Positions 17,076 through 26,610 are shown, numbered from the stretch's first letter. The stretch is 64,000 bases of DNA from Devosia subaequoris (GCF_014197055.1 NZ_JACIEW010000011.1:1-64000), one strand, 5' to 3'. Notes: generated by a model from the letters alone, not told the origin. Translations and numbers: made by a program.

Positions 17076-20000
17076 ATGCCGCGCGCCCACACTCTGTCAG
17101 ATATTGCCGATCAGGTTCGCGACCCCAGCGCGGGCGAATGGCAGGCCTTGCGCGGAGAGCTGGTTGCACTGCTCGACAAGGTCGAGAGCCATTATGGGCA
17201 GGTCGAGGAAGAACAACCCGAGCCCCCCGCCAGCGCCCTGGCACAACGGGTGCGCAATCTGCGCAACCAGGTGACCGGCTCGGAAACCAATACGCGGCAC
17301 CGCGAGGCGCTGCGCACAGTCAAGCGCGCCGTGGACCGCTTCACCGACCGGGACATGGCGACGGCTGAACCCGACCTGCCGGACGAGCTGACCGCTGCCA
17401 TTGCGGAAATTCGCGGCCGCCAGGGCATTGCCCCTACGCCTGCACCCGCGCGTCAACCCAGCGACATGCCGGAATTGCGCGAACTGGGCGCGTTGGTCGG
17501 CGGCATGAGCCAGCGGCTGGAACGACTCGAAGGCGAACTCAAGTCGCAGCGCTCCAGCTCCAGCCATGTCCGCGAAGTGGCCGGGCAGGTCGAGCAATTG
17601 ACCCAAGTGGTCGAATTGCTCGCCGGGGCAGTGGGCGAAACGGGTCAGGTCAAGCGGCTCGAAGCTCAGCTTGCCGCCCTGGGCGCGATGATCGAGGAAG
17701 GTCCGCGTAACGATCTTTCCATTCTCAATGCCCGGCTGGACGACGTGTCCACCACCGTGGGCAAGCTGGCCGAACTGCAGGCCCAGCAGATGGAACGGGA
17801 AATTGTTCGCGACCAGCGCCGCAACGCTCAGACCGACCCAGCTGAAGTGCTGGCGCCAACCATGCGCTCCATCGAAGACGGGGTGCGCAATGTCTATGAC
17901 CGGATCGATGCGATCGAACAGACGGTTTCTCTGTCCTCGGCTGATTTTGAGAAGCTGACCAGCGAAATGGCCGCCTTCACCAAGGCGATGCAGACCAAGG
18001 GCGACAAGCCCGACGCCCTGGCCGAAAGGCTCGATGCCGTGGTGTCACGCCTGGACGGGATCGACGCCGGCAATGCGCAGGTGGACGCATTAAGGGCAGA
18101 TATGACTGCCCTGCGCGAGGCCGTGATGAGCGGTATGGAGCCTCGCTTTGCCCGGCTGGAAGACAAGATCGAACTGCTGAGTGACCGCATAGTGCCGGTC
18201 GACACCAAGACGGTAGAAGACCAGCTCAAGCTGCTGATGAGCCGCATGGATGATGCCGGCGCGCAGCTTGATGCCCTGGCCCGGCAGCAGGATACGGTCG
18301 AGCCTCCCGATTTTGAATCGCTGGCGACTATGGTGGCGGAGCGCACCAGCGATGCGGTGAGCCGCAAGGCACCGGCACCGGTGGCGATGTTCGGGCCGGA
18401 TAGCCTGAAAAGCATCGAGGATCGGATCACCGGGCTGATCAAGACGGCCGGCAAGACACCCGATTACGAACAATTGGCAGATTTGGTTGCGGCACGTGCC
18501 ACCGAAGCCATGAGCAAGGCACCGGCCGCTGCGCCGGACAATATGGACGCGCTGGAAAAGCGCATGGCGGCGCTACTTAACACGGCAGGCAAGGAAACTG
18601 CCGAGCGCCTTGCAAAGCTGGAGGCGGTTCTGGCGGGCAAGACCGACACGCCCCCTGCCCCGGCGACGGAATCGGCGCGCACCAGCGCTGCGCCCGGCCC
18701 GCAGTCACCGGCGGAAGACAATCAGTTCGCGCAGGCGCTGAGTGCGCCCGAACCAGAGAACGGAAAGCTCGGTTCTATCCTTGCCGGCCTGACGGGCGAC
18801 CGGGGTGACGCCATGCCGGACAATCCGGCGGACGAAAAGCCGTTGCTCGACAAGGGTTTTGGCGGCACGGGCTTTGGCGACAAGTCGCCGGTGCGCTCCG
18901 CCCTGAGCCAGGAGGCCAGCCGCGCCGCGGCGCCTGCCATGCCGGCGGAGGCCTCCAAGCCGCGCGCAGAGCCCGCTGCGTTCGACCCCACTCGGGCCGA
19001 ACGGCCCCCGCGGCCACGTTCGAGCTTTGCCGAGCTCGATACTGACCCCTTTGCACAGCCGGCGCGCCCGGCCGACTCTGCAGACGAGGAAGCGCGGGTG
19101 ATTGCCTCCAATACTAGCACCTTCGTTGCTGCAGCCCGCCGGGCGCAACGCGCAAAGCAGGAGGAGGTGCAGCCAACGACCAGCAATTCCATTATCGGGC
19201 GGGCGCTGGCCAGGGTTCGTTCGCGACGGGAGGCCGACACTGCAGTAAGTGCGCCGCCGGTGACCGAGACCGCAGCACCGACTATCGCGGTCGAACCGCA
19301 GGCCAAAGCCGAAAGTGAACGCCCCAAGCGTCGGAAAAAGCCAGCGGCAGAAAAGACGGTAGCGCCGGCGCCAATGGCCGACGGCACTGAAAAACAGCCA
19401 GGCTTCCTCACTCGCCACCGCCGACCCCTGTTGCTGGCGGCAACGCTGGTGGCCGTGTCCATGCTGACCCTGAACCTGGTGATGCAGCGCATGGGCTCCG
19501 ATGCGGCAGCGCCCGCAGCGGCGGTGACCTCACCGGTTGAGCCGGCTGCGGCAACTCCGGACAGCTCTCAGGACGTGTCGAGCGTGATGCCGCCACGCGT
19601 CATCGATCTGGTTGACACCACGGCGACAGGCTCGATCAATCCGGGCGAGCCGATGAGCTTCTCGCGCGATAACAAGATTGCACCGACCACCCCGATGCCC
19701 CCCGCCTTGATGGCCGATGGCGGCCGGATCTCGATCGCAGAACCGGATGCGGAAGACGACGCTCCGGTGCTCACCGGGTCGATTGGTCCGGCCGCAGAGA
19801 TGGTAGAAGCGGCCGTTGAAGCTTTCGATCTACCCCCCGAGGCCATCGGGCCGCTGGAACTGCGTCAGGCCGCGGCCAATGGCAATGCCAAGGCACAATT
19901 CGAGGTCGCGGCCATTCTGGGCGAAGGCCGGGCGGTGGAGAAGGATCTGGACGCATCGGCGCTCTGGTATGAACGCTCGGCGGCACAGGGATTCGTGCCC

Positions 20001-20678
20001 GCACAGTATAGGCTGGGCAATCTCTATGAGATGGGCAATGGCGTCGAGAAAGACCTCGAGCAGGCGCGGCTGTGGTATCAGCGTAGCGCCGAAGCGGGCA
20101 ATCGCATGGCCATGCACAATCTAGCAGCGCTCTATGCCGGTGGTGCCTTGGGCGAGCAGGAGTTCGAACTGGCGGCTGAATGGTTTGCCCAGGCCGCCGG
20201 GCGCGGCATGACGGACAGCCAGTTCAATCTGGGCATGCTTTATGCTCGCGGGTTAGGCGTGGAGCAGGATTTCGAGCAGTCCTACAAGTGGTTCTCGCTG
20301 GCGGCGCTGAATGGTGACCAGGATGCGGCCAAGGCCCGCGAGGATATCGCCAAATCCCTGACTGCGGAGGCGGTCAACCGGATTGGCGCCGAAGTTGACG
20401 CCTGGACGATTGAGAGCGTCGATTTGGCGGCCAATTTTGCACCCATCGGCACCTGGAGCGATGCATTCGATCCGGGCGAGGCGATTAGCAGTGGCGAGGT
20501 GATCGCCAAGGTGCAGCAGGCGCTGAGCAAGCTGGGCTTCGATGTGGGGACGGCCGACGGTGTGGTGGGTCCCAAGACGCGCGATGCGATCCGCGCCTTC
20601 GAACGGGCCACTGGCATGAGCGAGAGCGGCGCCATCAATCCACGTCTGCTGGCCGTGCTGGGCAGTCAGCCCGTTTAA
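17076..20678 (+). CDS. podJ: PodJ-like polar localisation protein (coiled coil, TM, Sel1 repeats, PG-binding)
   Basis: Protein of 1200 residues starting MPRAHTLSDIADQ at ATG 17076, with GAAGGA 7 bases upstream; the frame extends to 16971 without support. Layout: residues 1-570 coiled coils, 570-780 a Pro/Ala-rich disordered region, one membrane helix at about 784-806, a Thr/Pro-rich linker, Sel1-type helical repeats at about 927-1090 (for example AQFEVAAILGEGRAVEKDLDAS), and a peptidoglycan-binding domain at about 1141-1192 (IAKVQQALSKLGFDVGTADGVVGPKTRDAI). This order and length match PodJ of Caulobacter and Agrobacterium, which sets up a cell pole with its coiled-coil part in the cytoplasm and repeats in the periplasm. 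Sequence identity is not checked, so PodJ-like is the safe wording. Confidence 0.8.
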   Translation: MPRAHTLSDIADQVRDPSAGEWQALRGELVALLDKVESHYGQVEEEQPEPPASALAQRVRNLRNQVTGSETNTRHREALRTVKRAVDRFTDRDMATAEPDLPDELTAAIAEIRGRQGIAPTPAPARQPSDMPELRELGALVGGMSQRLERLEGELKSQRSSSSHVREVAGQVEQLTQVVELLAGAVGETGQVKRLEAQLAALGAMIEEGPRNDLSILNARLDDVSTTVGKLAELQAQQMEREIVRDQRRNAQTDPAEVLAPTMRSIEDGVRNVYDRIDAIEQTVSLSSADFEKLTSEMAAFTKAMQTKGDKPDALAERLDAVVSRLDGIDAGNAQVDALRADMTALREAVMSGMEPRFARLEDKIELLSDRIVPVDTKTVEDQLKLLMSRMDDAGAQLDALARQQDTVEPPDFESLATMVAERTSDAVSRKAPAPVAMFGPDSLKSIEDRITGLIKTAGKTPDYEQLADLVAARATEAMSKAPAAAPDNMDALEKRMAALLNTAGKETAERLAKLEAVLAGKTDTPPAPATESARTSAAPGPQSPAEDNQFAQALSAPEPENGKLGSILAGLTGDRGDAMPDNPADEKPLLDKGFGGTGFGDKSPVRSALSQEASRAAAPAMPAEASKPRAEPAAFDPTRAERPPRPRSSFAELDTDPFAQPARPADSADEEARVIASNTSTFVAAARRAQRAKQEEVQPTTSNSIIGRALARVRSRREADTAVSAPPVTETAAPTIAVEPQAKAESERPKRRKKPAAEKTVAPAPMADGTEKQPGFLTRHRRPLLLAATLVAVSMLTLNLVMQRMGSDAAAPAAAVTSPVEPAAATPDSSQDVSSVMPPRVIDLVDTTATGSINPGEPMSFSRDNKIAPTTPMPPALMADGGRISIAEPDAEDDAPVLTGSIGPAAEMVEAAVEAFDLPPEAIGPLELRQAAANGNAKAQFEVAAILGEGRAVEKDLDASALWYERSAAQGFVPAQYRLGNLYEMGNGVEKDLEQARLWYQRSAEAGNRMAMHNLAALYAGGALGEQEFELAAEWFAQAAGRGMTDSQFNLGMLYARGLGVEQDFEQSYKWFSLAALNGDQDAAKAREDIAKSLTAEAVNRIGAEVDAWTIESVDLAANFAPIGTWSDAFDPGEAISSGEVIAKVQQALSKLGFDVGTADGVVGPKTRDAIRAFERATGMSESGAINPRLLAVLGSQPV

Positions 20679-20703
20679 GCCGGTCTCTTCATTTGACAGC
20701 GTC

Positions 20704-20738
20704 ATGGCCCGGACGTAAGCCCGGGCCATAATGTTTTT
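20704..20738 (+). terminator. intrinsic terminator after the PodJ-like gene
   Basis: Perfect 9-bp stem ATGGCCCGG / CCGGGCCAT (20704-20712 and 20721-20729) with an 8-base loop, followed by AATG and five T (20734-20738). It lies 26 bases after the stop codon at 20678, in the right orientation. Confidence 0.75.
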
Positions 20739-20790
20739 GCCCGTTCGCGCCGGGCCTTACCACTTGTTGACGGACCGTCCTGTAGGATGG

Positions 20791-20810
20791 CCCGTAACAC
20801 CTATTACGGG
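20791..20810. promoter_or_regulatory. perfect inverted repeat before the TauE/SafE gene
   Basis: CCCGTAA-CACCTA-TTACGGG, 7 bp arms with a 6-base centre, ends 9 bases before the TTG start at 20820. It could be an operator or a hairpin in the mRNA leader that limits translation. Its presence argues against the longer reading from ATG 20787, which would place it inside the coding region. Confidence 0.45.
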
Positions 20811-20819
20811 ACCCTGGTC

Positions 20820-21746
20820 TTGCAGATCTATCTGCCAATTGCCGAGCTTTCCGTGAACCTCTTCTTTCTCGTGGGGATCGGAGGGGCCGTCGGCTTTTTG
20901 TCTGGCCTGTTCGGCGTAGGCGGCGGGTTTTTGCTGACGCCCTTGCTGATCTTTTCTGGGGTGCCGACCGCGGTGGCGGTCGCATCGGTGACCGGACAGG
21001 TGGTTGCGGCATCGACCTCAGGGGCGCTCAGCCATTATCGGCGCGGCGGCGTTGACCTGCATCTGGCCATGTATCTGGTCCTCTCGGGCATCATGGGCGC
21101 GTTTGGTGGCGTGGCGGCGTTCGACCTGTTGCGCGAAGCCGGCCAACTCGATCTCGTCATCTCCCTGGGCTTCCTGGTGCTGCTCGGCTTTGTCGGCGTG
21201 CTGATGCTCCAAGAATCGGTACGCGCGCTGCTCAAACGCCGCCAGGGCGTGGTGGTGCGCGAGCGTCAGGCCAACCAGCATAGCTGGATCCACGGCTTGC
21301 CCTGGCGTGTGCGCTTCAAGAAAAGTCGACTCTATATCAGCGTGCTGCCGGTGCTGCTGATCGGGTTGTTCATTGGCTTTGTCGGGTCGCTGCTGGGGAT
21401 TGGCGGCGGCTTCATCATGGTGCCGGCGCTGGTTTATCTGCTTCGTGTTCCCGGCTCGGTTGTGATCGGCACCTCGCTGGCGCAGGTGGTGGCCATGATG
21501 GCCGCAACCACTGTTTTGCATGCGGTGCAAAGCCAGAGCGTCGATATCTTGCTCGCCTTCTGCCTGATGGTGGGCGGCGTCGCCGGGGCCCAGTTTGGCG
21601 CGGCCGCCGGCATGCATCTGCGTGGAGAGCAATTGCGGGGGCTGTTGGCCCTTCTGGTGCTGGCGGTGGCGATCCGCTTCGGGCTGTCACTGGTGCTGAC
21701 GCCAGATGATGTGTACTCCATGGCCGTTACGAGTGTGGCACGATGA
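20820..21746 (+). CDS. TauE/SafE-family anion exporter
   Basis: Membrane protein of 308 residues with about eight hydrophobic segments. It has the twin glycine-rich repeats typical of the sulfite exporter TauE/SafE family: SGLFGVGGGFLLTPLLIF (near residues 28-45) and GSLLGIGGGFIMVPALVYL in the second half. I chose TTG 20820 (reads MQIYLPIAELSVN) because rhizobial homologues, as I recall them, begin with this sequence and GGGA lies about 9 bases upstream; ATG 20787 would add 11 residues. Substrates of the family are sulfite, sulfonates and related anions. Its stop overlaps the start of the TIGR02186 gene, a pairing often seen in this order. Confidence 0.85.
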   Translation: MQIYLPIAELSVNLFFLVGIGGAVGFLSGLFGVGGGFLLTPLLIFSGVPTAVAVASVTGQVVAASTSGALSHYRRGGVDLHLAMYLVLSGIMGAFGGVAAFDLLREAGQLDLVISLGFLVLLGFVGVLMLQESVRALLKRRQGVVVRERQANQHSWIHGLPWRVRFKKSRLYISVLPVLLIGLFIGFVGSLLGIGGGFIMVPALVYLLRVPGSVVIGTSLAQVVAMMAATTVLHAVQSQSVDILLAFCLMVGGVAGAQFGAAAGMHLRGEQLRGLLALLVLAVAIRFGLSLVLTPDDVYSMAVTSVAR

Positions 21747-22504
21747 CCCGGCTCGTTCTCGCACTTCTGGCAATTGTGTGCCTGGCAGTACCTGCGGTTG
21801 CGGAGCGCCTGTTCTCGAGCGTTTCGACCGAAACGGTGCAGGTCACATCCAGCTTCGATGGCGAGCGGCTGACCTTCTTCGGGACTGTAGCTCCCGATGC
21901 TGGAGCAGAACAGAAATTCGTCGAGGGGCCGTTTCATGTCGTGGTCGTTGTCGTTGGCCCTACACAGGACCGCGTTGCGCGCAAGAAGACCAATAATTTC
22001 GGCGTCTGGCTCAATACCGAGCAGGTCGAGTTCAAACGCTTTCCGAGCTATTTCCACGTGCTGTCCAGCACTAGGCTGCGCGACATCACCGACGTGAATA
22101 CGCTGACCACCAATTACATCCTGCCCGAGTCCCACGCCATTTCGCCCAACCCGGCGGGCTGGTGGCAAACGCTGAACTTCGGACACGAACTGATCCGACT
22201 GATGAGTGAGCAAGATCTGTTCGGTGTGCAGGAGAATGGTGTGCTGTTTCATACGGAGAGCTTTTACTCGGCGCAACTGACGCTGCCGAGCAATGCCCCG
22301 CCGGGCCCCTATATCGCCCAAACCTATGTGTTCAAGGATGGCGAGATCGTCGCGCGCAAGTCTGACGGCTTTGCCGTACGTAAGATCGATTTCGAGCGGT
22401 TCGTGGCGCTGTCAGCCACGCAATATCCCCTGCTCTATGGGCTGGCCTGTGTGGTCCTGGCGCTATTCACCGGTTGGCTGGGCGGAGTCTTGTTCCGGCG
22501 CTAG
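21743..22504 (+). CDS. TIGR02186-family membrane-anchored protein
   Basis: Protein of 253 residues. It has a signal peptide (1-20, ending AVPAVA), a periplasmic body with beta-rich segments (TVQVTSSFDGERLTFFG, VVVVVGPTQDRVARKK) and a C-terminal membrane helix (YGLACVVLALFTGWLGGVLF) followed by RR. This matches the alphaproteobacterial family TIGR02186, which typically accompanies TauE/SafE exporters. The ATG overlaps the exporter stop (ATGA), so it is coupled to it and probably helps anion export or sensing. Function is not established. Confidence 0.82.
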   Translation: MTRLVLALLAIVCLAVPAVAERLFSSVSTETVQVTSSFDGERLTFFGTVAPDAGAEQKFVEGPFHVVVVVVGPTQDRVARKKTNNFGVWLNTEQVEFKRFPSYFHVLSSTRLRDITDVNTLTTNYILPESHAISPNPAGWWQTLNFGHELIRLMSEQDLFGVQENGVLFHTESFYSAQLTLPSNAPPGPYIAQTYVFKDGEIVARKSDGFAVRKIDFERFVALSATQYPLLYGLACVVLALFTGWLGGVLFRR

Positions 22505-23208
22505 CCGCCCACCAGGCGATTGACCGGCACCGGATAGGTGCGGTCACGGCCGAGCATGACAACCTCGAGCGCCGGCCAGTGAAACAGCCCGACAAAGGCG
22601 GGCGAGAGGATATTGAGCGCGCCGGTGGAGGCGCCGAAAGCGGGCAGAATCAGCAGACGATTGTCGTGCACAAAGCAGGGCTTTCGTGTGGCGCGGCCGT
22701 TGATGGCGACGCGGGCGGCCGGATGCAGATGGCCCGAAACAAGACCGGTGCGCCCTTTTCTGGGCTCATGCGAGAACAACAGACCGTCCAGCTCAAGTTC
22801 GGGTAAGCAGGTGCCGCCAATGGCGTGGGGAACCGGGTCGTGATTGCCGGAAAGCCAGATACAGGTGACAGCCTCGGTAATGGAGTCGAGGCGCATGCGA
22901 TCGGCCGGCGTCAATAGCGACGCGGAGTCCGGACGATGGAAGCTATCACCCAATGAGAGCAATTCGCGGGCGCCGGTGCGCCGCAAATCGGCTTCCAGAC
23001 GCGTCAGGGTCATCGCCGTATCATAGGGCGGCAGCATCTGGCCGCGTCGGGCAAAGCTGGCCATCTTCTCGAAATGCAGGTCAGCCACCAGCAAGGTTTG
23101 CCGGGCGCGCCAGTAAAGCGCACCGGAGGACATAGGTTCGAAGTTGTGGCCGGCAAAGCGCAGCAAGGCAGGTTCCGCAATGGCATCGGCAAGGACGGCA
23201 TTGTTCAT
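22501..23208 (-). CDS. pdeM: ligase-associated DNA damage response endonuclease PdeM
   Basis: Metallophosphatase of 235 residues. Metal-binding motifs: DLH at 43-45 (LLVADLHFEK), GDSFH, GNHD and GHLHP, the classic calcineurin-like set in order. The family (PdeM) belongs with an ATP-dependent DNA ligase, an exonuclease and an Lhr-type helicase in a proposed DNA repair group. Only the helicase is adjacent here, 75 bases upstream on the same strand. The 3' end overlaps the convergent TIGR02186 gene by 4 bases. Confidence 0.9.
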   Translation of the reverse strand: MNNAVLADAIAEPALLRFAGHNFEPMSSGALYWRARQTLLVADLHFEKMASFARRGQMLPPYDTAMTLTRLEADLRRTGARELLSLGDSFHRPDSASLLTPADRMRLDSITEAVTCIWLSGNHDPVPHAIGGTCLPELELDGLLFSHEPRKGRTGLVSGHLHPAARVAINGRATRKPCFVHDNRLLILPAFGASTGALNILSPAFVGLFHWPALEVVMLGRDRTYPVPVNRLVGG

Positions 23209-23232
23209 ATAGGCAGTCGCATTCCGTCGAAA

Positions 23233-23272
23233 GGCCCCATCCCTCCCTCAGGCGACCTCCTCCCTAGGGAGA
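23233..23272. repeat. short intergenic palindromic repeat
   Basis: In the 75-base gap between helicase and pdeM, CTCCCTAGGGAG (23260-23271) is a perfect 12-base palindrome, next to CCCTCCCTCAGGCGACCTC. The style is that of small rhizobial intergenic repeats. Only one copy of this exact form was noticed in the window, so the assignment is weak. Confidence 0.35.
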
Positions 23273-23283
23273 GCAAAGCCGTC

Positions 23284-25770
23284 TTAGCGTTCACCCATCG
23301 CTTCCCGAATGAGTTCATCGGCTGCATCAGCCATAGCTGATTCCCGCGCTTCCCCGAAAATCGGCTCCTTGCCGATATCGAGCATGACGGGCACGGCAAG
23401 CGGGGAGATCTGGTGCAACGGCTTGTGGACGATGTGGTGGCGGATGCGGGAGAGCATCTGACCCAATCGTTCGATATCGAGCAGGCCACGGGCGGCATCG
23501 CGACGGGTCGCTTCGATCAGGATGTGATCGGGTTCGTGCTGGTAGAGCACGTCGTAGATGATGTCCGAGCTCATGGTGATCTGACGCCCGGTTTTTTCCT
23601 TGCCCGGATGACGGCGCTCGATCAGCCCGGCAATGATGGCGCAGTTGCGAAACGTGCGCTTCATCAGCGCGCTTTCATCGAGCCAGGCTTCCAGATCGTC
23701 ACCGAGCATGTCCTCGGAAAACAGCTCATCAAGCGAGAGCCTGTCGGTGCGGATCAGCGCCGAGATATCCCCTAACCCCCAGACGGCCAGGGCATATTCG
23801 GAGGCTACGAAACCGAGCGGCCGGGCGCGCATGCGTTCGAGCCGCCGCGTCAGGAGCATGCCCAGTGTCTGATGCGCGAGGCGCCCCTCAAAGGGGTAGC
23901 AAACCAGGAAATTATTGGTGCCGCGCGGGAAGGTTTCCACCAGCAGGCTATCGCGGCGTGGCAACACTGAGAGGTCGCGCTGCAGGCGCAGCCAGTCGCT
24001 GACCTGGTCGGGCAATTTGGACCATTCCCCCGGGCTGTCCATGATGCGGCGCACGCGCTCCGCCAGATAGGTCGAGAGCGGAAACTTGCCGCCCATATAG
24101 GATGGAATTTTCGGGTCCTTGGAAAAGGCGCGGGAGACGAAGGCCTCATTGTCCTTCATGCCCTCGAAAGCGACGATCTCTCCGCCGAACATGAAGGTAT
24201 CGCCAAGGGAAAGCGTGCCGAAGAAATATTCCTCCATCTCGCCCAGCACGCGCCCACCGGAACCGATAGGGCCAGTGGTGCGACCCTGCTTCTGGCCGCG
24301 GGCACGGACCAAACGAACGCGGACCATGGGCTCTTCGATAATGGTGCCGATATTGAGCCGGTATTGCTGGGCCACCTGCGGATGGGAGAGGCGCCATTTG
24401 CCGTCCGGGTTCAGCTTGAGGCGGGCATAGCGTTCATAGGCGCGTAGCGCGTAACCACCGGTGGCCACAAAATCGAGCACCTTGTCGAATTTCTCGCGGG
24501 CGAGATCACGATAGGGCCAGGCGCCGATGACTTCAGCATAGAGATCGTCGGCCAGGAAAGGCTCGGCGCAGGCCATGCCCAGAACGTGCTGGGCCAGTAC
24601 ATCATAGCCACCAGACATGGGGTCTTCGCTATCCTGATGACCTTCGGCGACCGCTTCTACCGCCGCTTCGCATTCGAGCACTTCGAACCGGTTGGAGGGC
24701 ACCAGCAAGGCACGCGATGGATCATCGAGCCGGTGATTGGCGCGGCCGATGCGCTGCAGCATGCGCGAGGAGCCCTTGGGTGCGCCGACCTGCACGACGA
24801 GGTCGACGTCACCCCAGTCTATGCCGAGATCGAGCGTGGAGGTGCAGACTACGGCCTTGAGCTTGCCCGACGCCATGGCGGCCTCGACCTTGCGCCGCTG
24901 TTCGACCGAGAGCGAGCCGTGATGCAGGGCGATGGGCAGCATCTCGTCATTGATGTCCCAGAGGCCCTGGAACAGCATTTCGGCCTGTGAGCGGGTATTG
25001 ACGAACAGAAGCGTGGTCTTGTGCCGCTGGATCGTCTCGTAGAGTTCACGATGGGCATAGACGGCGGAGTGGCCGGCCCAAGGCAGTCGCTCCTGGGTCT
25101 GGAGAATGGACAGCTCGGGCGCGGCGCCGCCGGCCATGTGCAGGAGATCGGTGTGACGCTGCGGCAGCGGCCGGGCGATCCAGTCACGGAGCATTTCCGG
25201 TTGGGCGATGGTGGCGGACAGCGCGGTAATCCGCAGGTCCGGGGCAAGCCGGGCAAGGCGTGCCAGGCCCAGGGACAGCAGTTCGCCGCGCTTCGAGGTG
25301 ACCAGCGCGTGCAGTTCGTCGAGCACCACGCGGCGCAGGGTGCCAAACATCAGTTCAGCGTGCGGATGAGAAATCAGCAGCGCCAATTGCTCGGGCGTGG
25401 TTAGCAGCACCTGGGGCGGCTTGATCCGCTGGCGCGCGCGCTTGGCGGCAGAGGTGTCGCCAGTGCGGGTTTCGACGCGGATAGGCAGGCCCATTTCGGC
25501 AATGGGATTGGATAGATTGCGTTGAACATCAACCGCCAGCGCCTTGAGCGGCGAGATATAGAGGGTGTGGAGGCCTTCGAACTGGCCATCGACCAGATCG
25601 GAAAGGGTGGGCAGGAAGCCCGCCAGCGTCTTGCCGGCGCCGGTCGGGGCGATGAGCAATTGGCTGGCGCCGGATTGATGCGAGGCGAGGACGTCGCGTT
25701 GGTGCGCGCGCAGAGCCCAGCCCCGGGCGGAAAACCAGTCTTCGATGATCGGTGGAAGATGCGGAGCCAA
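23284..25770 (-). CDS. ligase-associated DNA damage response DEXH-box helicase (Lhr-like)
   Basis: Superfamily 2 helicase of 828 residues. N-terminal RecA domain: Q-motif region, Walker A APTGAGKT (about 41-48), DELH box (VVLDELHAL, about 150), SAT motif (ALSATIAQ). Second RecA domain: TLDLGIDWGDVDLV and QRIGRANHR. A long C-terminal Lhr-type winged-helix region follows. Lhr-core helicases of this subfamily travel with PdeM and an ATP-dependent ligase. The start is ATG 25770 (MAPHLPPIIEDWFSARGW), a normal family N-terminus. The gene on the other side is divergent. Confidence 0.93.
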   Translation of the reverse strand: MAPHLPPIIEDWFSARGWALRAHQRDVLASHQSGASQLLIAPTGAGKTLAGFLPTLSDLVDGQFEGLHTLYISPLKALAVDVQRNLSNPIAEMGLPIRVETRTGDTSAAKRARQRIKPPQVLLTTPEQLALLISHPHAELMFGTLRRVVLDELHALVTSKRGELLSLGLARLARLAPDLRITALSATIAQPEMLRDWIARPLPQRHTDLLHMAGGAAPELSILQTQERLPWAGHSAVYAHRELYETIQRHKTTLLFVNTRSQAEMLFQGLWDINDEMLPIALHHGSLSVEQRRKVEAAMASGKLKAVVCTSTLDLGIDWGDVDLVVQVGAPKGSSRMLQRIGRANHRLDDPSRALLVPSNRFEVLECEAAVEAVAEGHQDSEDPMSGGYDVLAQHVLGMACAEPFLADDLYAEVIGAWPYRDLAREKFDKVLDFVATGGYALRAYERYARLKLNPDGKWRLSHPQVAQQYRLNIGTIIEEPMVRVRLVRARGQKQGRTTGPIGSGGRVLGEMEEYFFGTLSLGDTFMFGGEIVAFEGMKDNEAFVSRAFSKDPKIPSYMGGKFPLSTYLAERVRRIMDSPGEWSKLPDQVSDWLRLQRDLSVLPRRDSLLVETFPRGTNNFLVCYPFEGRLAHQTLGMLLTRRLERMRARPLGFVASEYALAVWGLGDISALIRTDRLSLDELFSEDMLGDDLEAWLDESALMKRTFRNCAIIAGLIERRHPGKEKTGRQITMSSDIIYDVLYQHEPDHILIEATRRDAARGLLDIERLGQMLSRIRHHIVHKPLHQISPLAVPVMLDIGKEPIFGEARESAMADAADELIREAMGER

Positions 25771-25839
25771 GGATCACCTGCTGCAAATCAGTTCAAACTC
25801 TATATGATCGCACCCGGCCATACCAAGGAGGAAGCAGAC

Positions 25840-26511
25840 GTGCCCGAACCTATCCGTCTCACGCCGACAGAAATGCTGTCCCGGCTCATGCCGCATGTGC
25901 TGGAAATGGAAAGTCAGGCGGACGGCAAGCGCATCGCCATTGGCATTGCGGGCGGACCCGGCACGGGCAAATCAACTTTGGCCACCGAGCTTGTCGCAAT
26001 GCTCAATGCCGTCAAGCCGGGCAGCTCGGCGCTGGTGCCGATGGACGGCTTCCATATGAAACATGCCAAGATCGAGGCGATGGGGCAGACCGAATTCAAA
26101 GGGGCGCCGCATACCTTTGAGGGGGCGGCATTCGTCAGTTTCCTGCACCATCTCAAGCATGCGCAGGACGCGGTGAATGGTCCGGGCTATAGCCGCAAGA
26201 TCGAAGACACAGTCGATGACGCCTTTACCGTTGATCCGGAAGTACGGGTGCTGGTGGTGGAAGGCAATTATCTGCTGTTGACCGAGGGGCCGTGGGCAGG
26301 TGTCAAGGCGCAACTGGACTATGCCGTATTCATCCATGTGCCGCGCGATACCGTTCGCAATCGGCTGATGAAGCGGCATGGCGAGGAGGGGTTGTTCACC
26401 CCCGAGCGGAACCGGGCTCATATCGAGCGAAACGACCTGCCCAACTATGACCTCGTCGAAAGCTCACGGGAGCGGGCCGATGTCGTGTTCGAGCTGGAGG
26501 TCGCTGAGTAA
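25840..26511 (+). CDS. FrcK-like P-loop sugar/nucleoside kinase, GTG start
   Basis: Protein of 223 residues of the uridine kinase / pantothenate kinase-like superfamily. Walker A GGPGTGKST near residues 36-44, then PMDGFHMK, KGAPHTFEG and VLVVEGNYLLL, which mark the small-molecule kinase branch that includes rhizobial FrcK. The start is GTG 25840: a full AAGGAGG lies at 25825-25831, 8 bases upstream; in-frame ATG 25804 has no such site. In Sinorhizobium frcK follows frcBCA; here the frc genes are 12 kb away, so the physiological substrate is open. Confidence 0.82.
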   Translation: MPEPIRLTPTEMLSRLMPHVLEMESQADGKRIAIGIAGGPGTGKSTLATELVAMLNAVKPGSSALVPMDGFHMKHAKIEAMGQTEFKGAPHTFEGAAFVSFLHHLKHAQDAVNGPGYSRKIEDTVDDAFTVDPEVRVLVVEGNYLLLTEGPWAGVKAQLDYAVFIHVPRDTVRNRLMKRHGEEGLFTPERNRAHIERNDLPNYDLVESSRERADVVFELEVAE

Positions 26512-26610
26512 TTCCCAGCGCTAGCGACGCAGCCGCCTAATCGGAAATCTGGCTATCCTTGCCTCGTCGGGATGCTATGAACTGAACATCGTGCTCCCGG
26601 AGTCCCTCCG

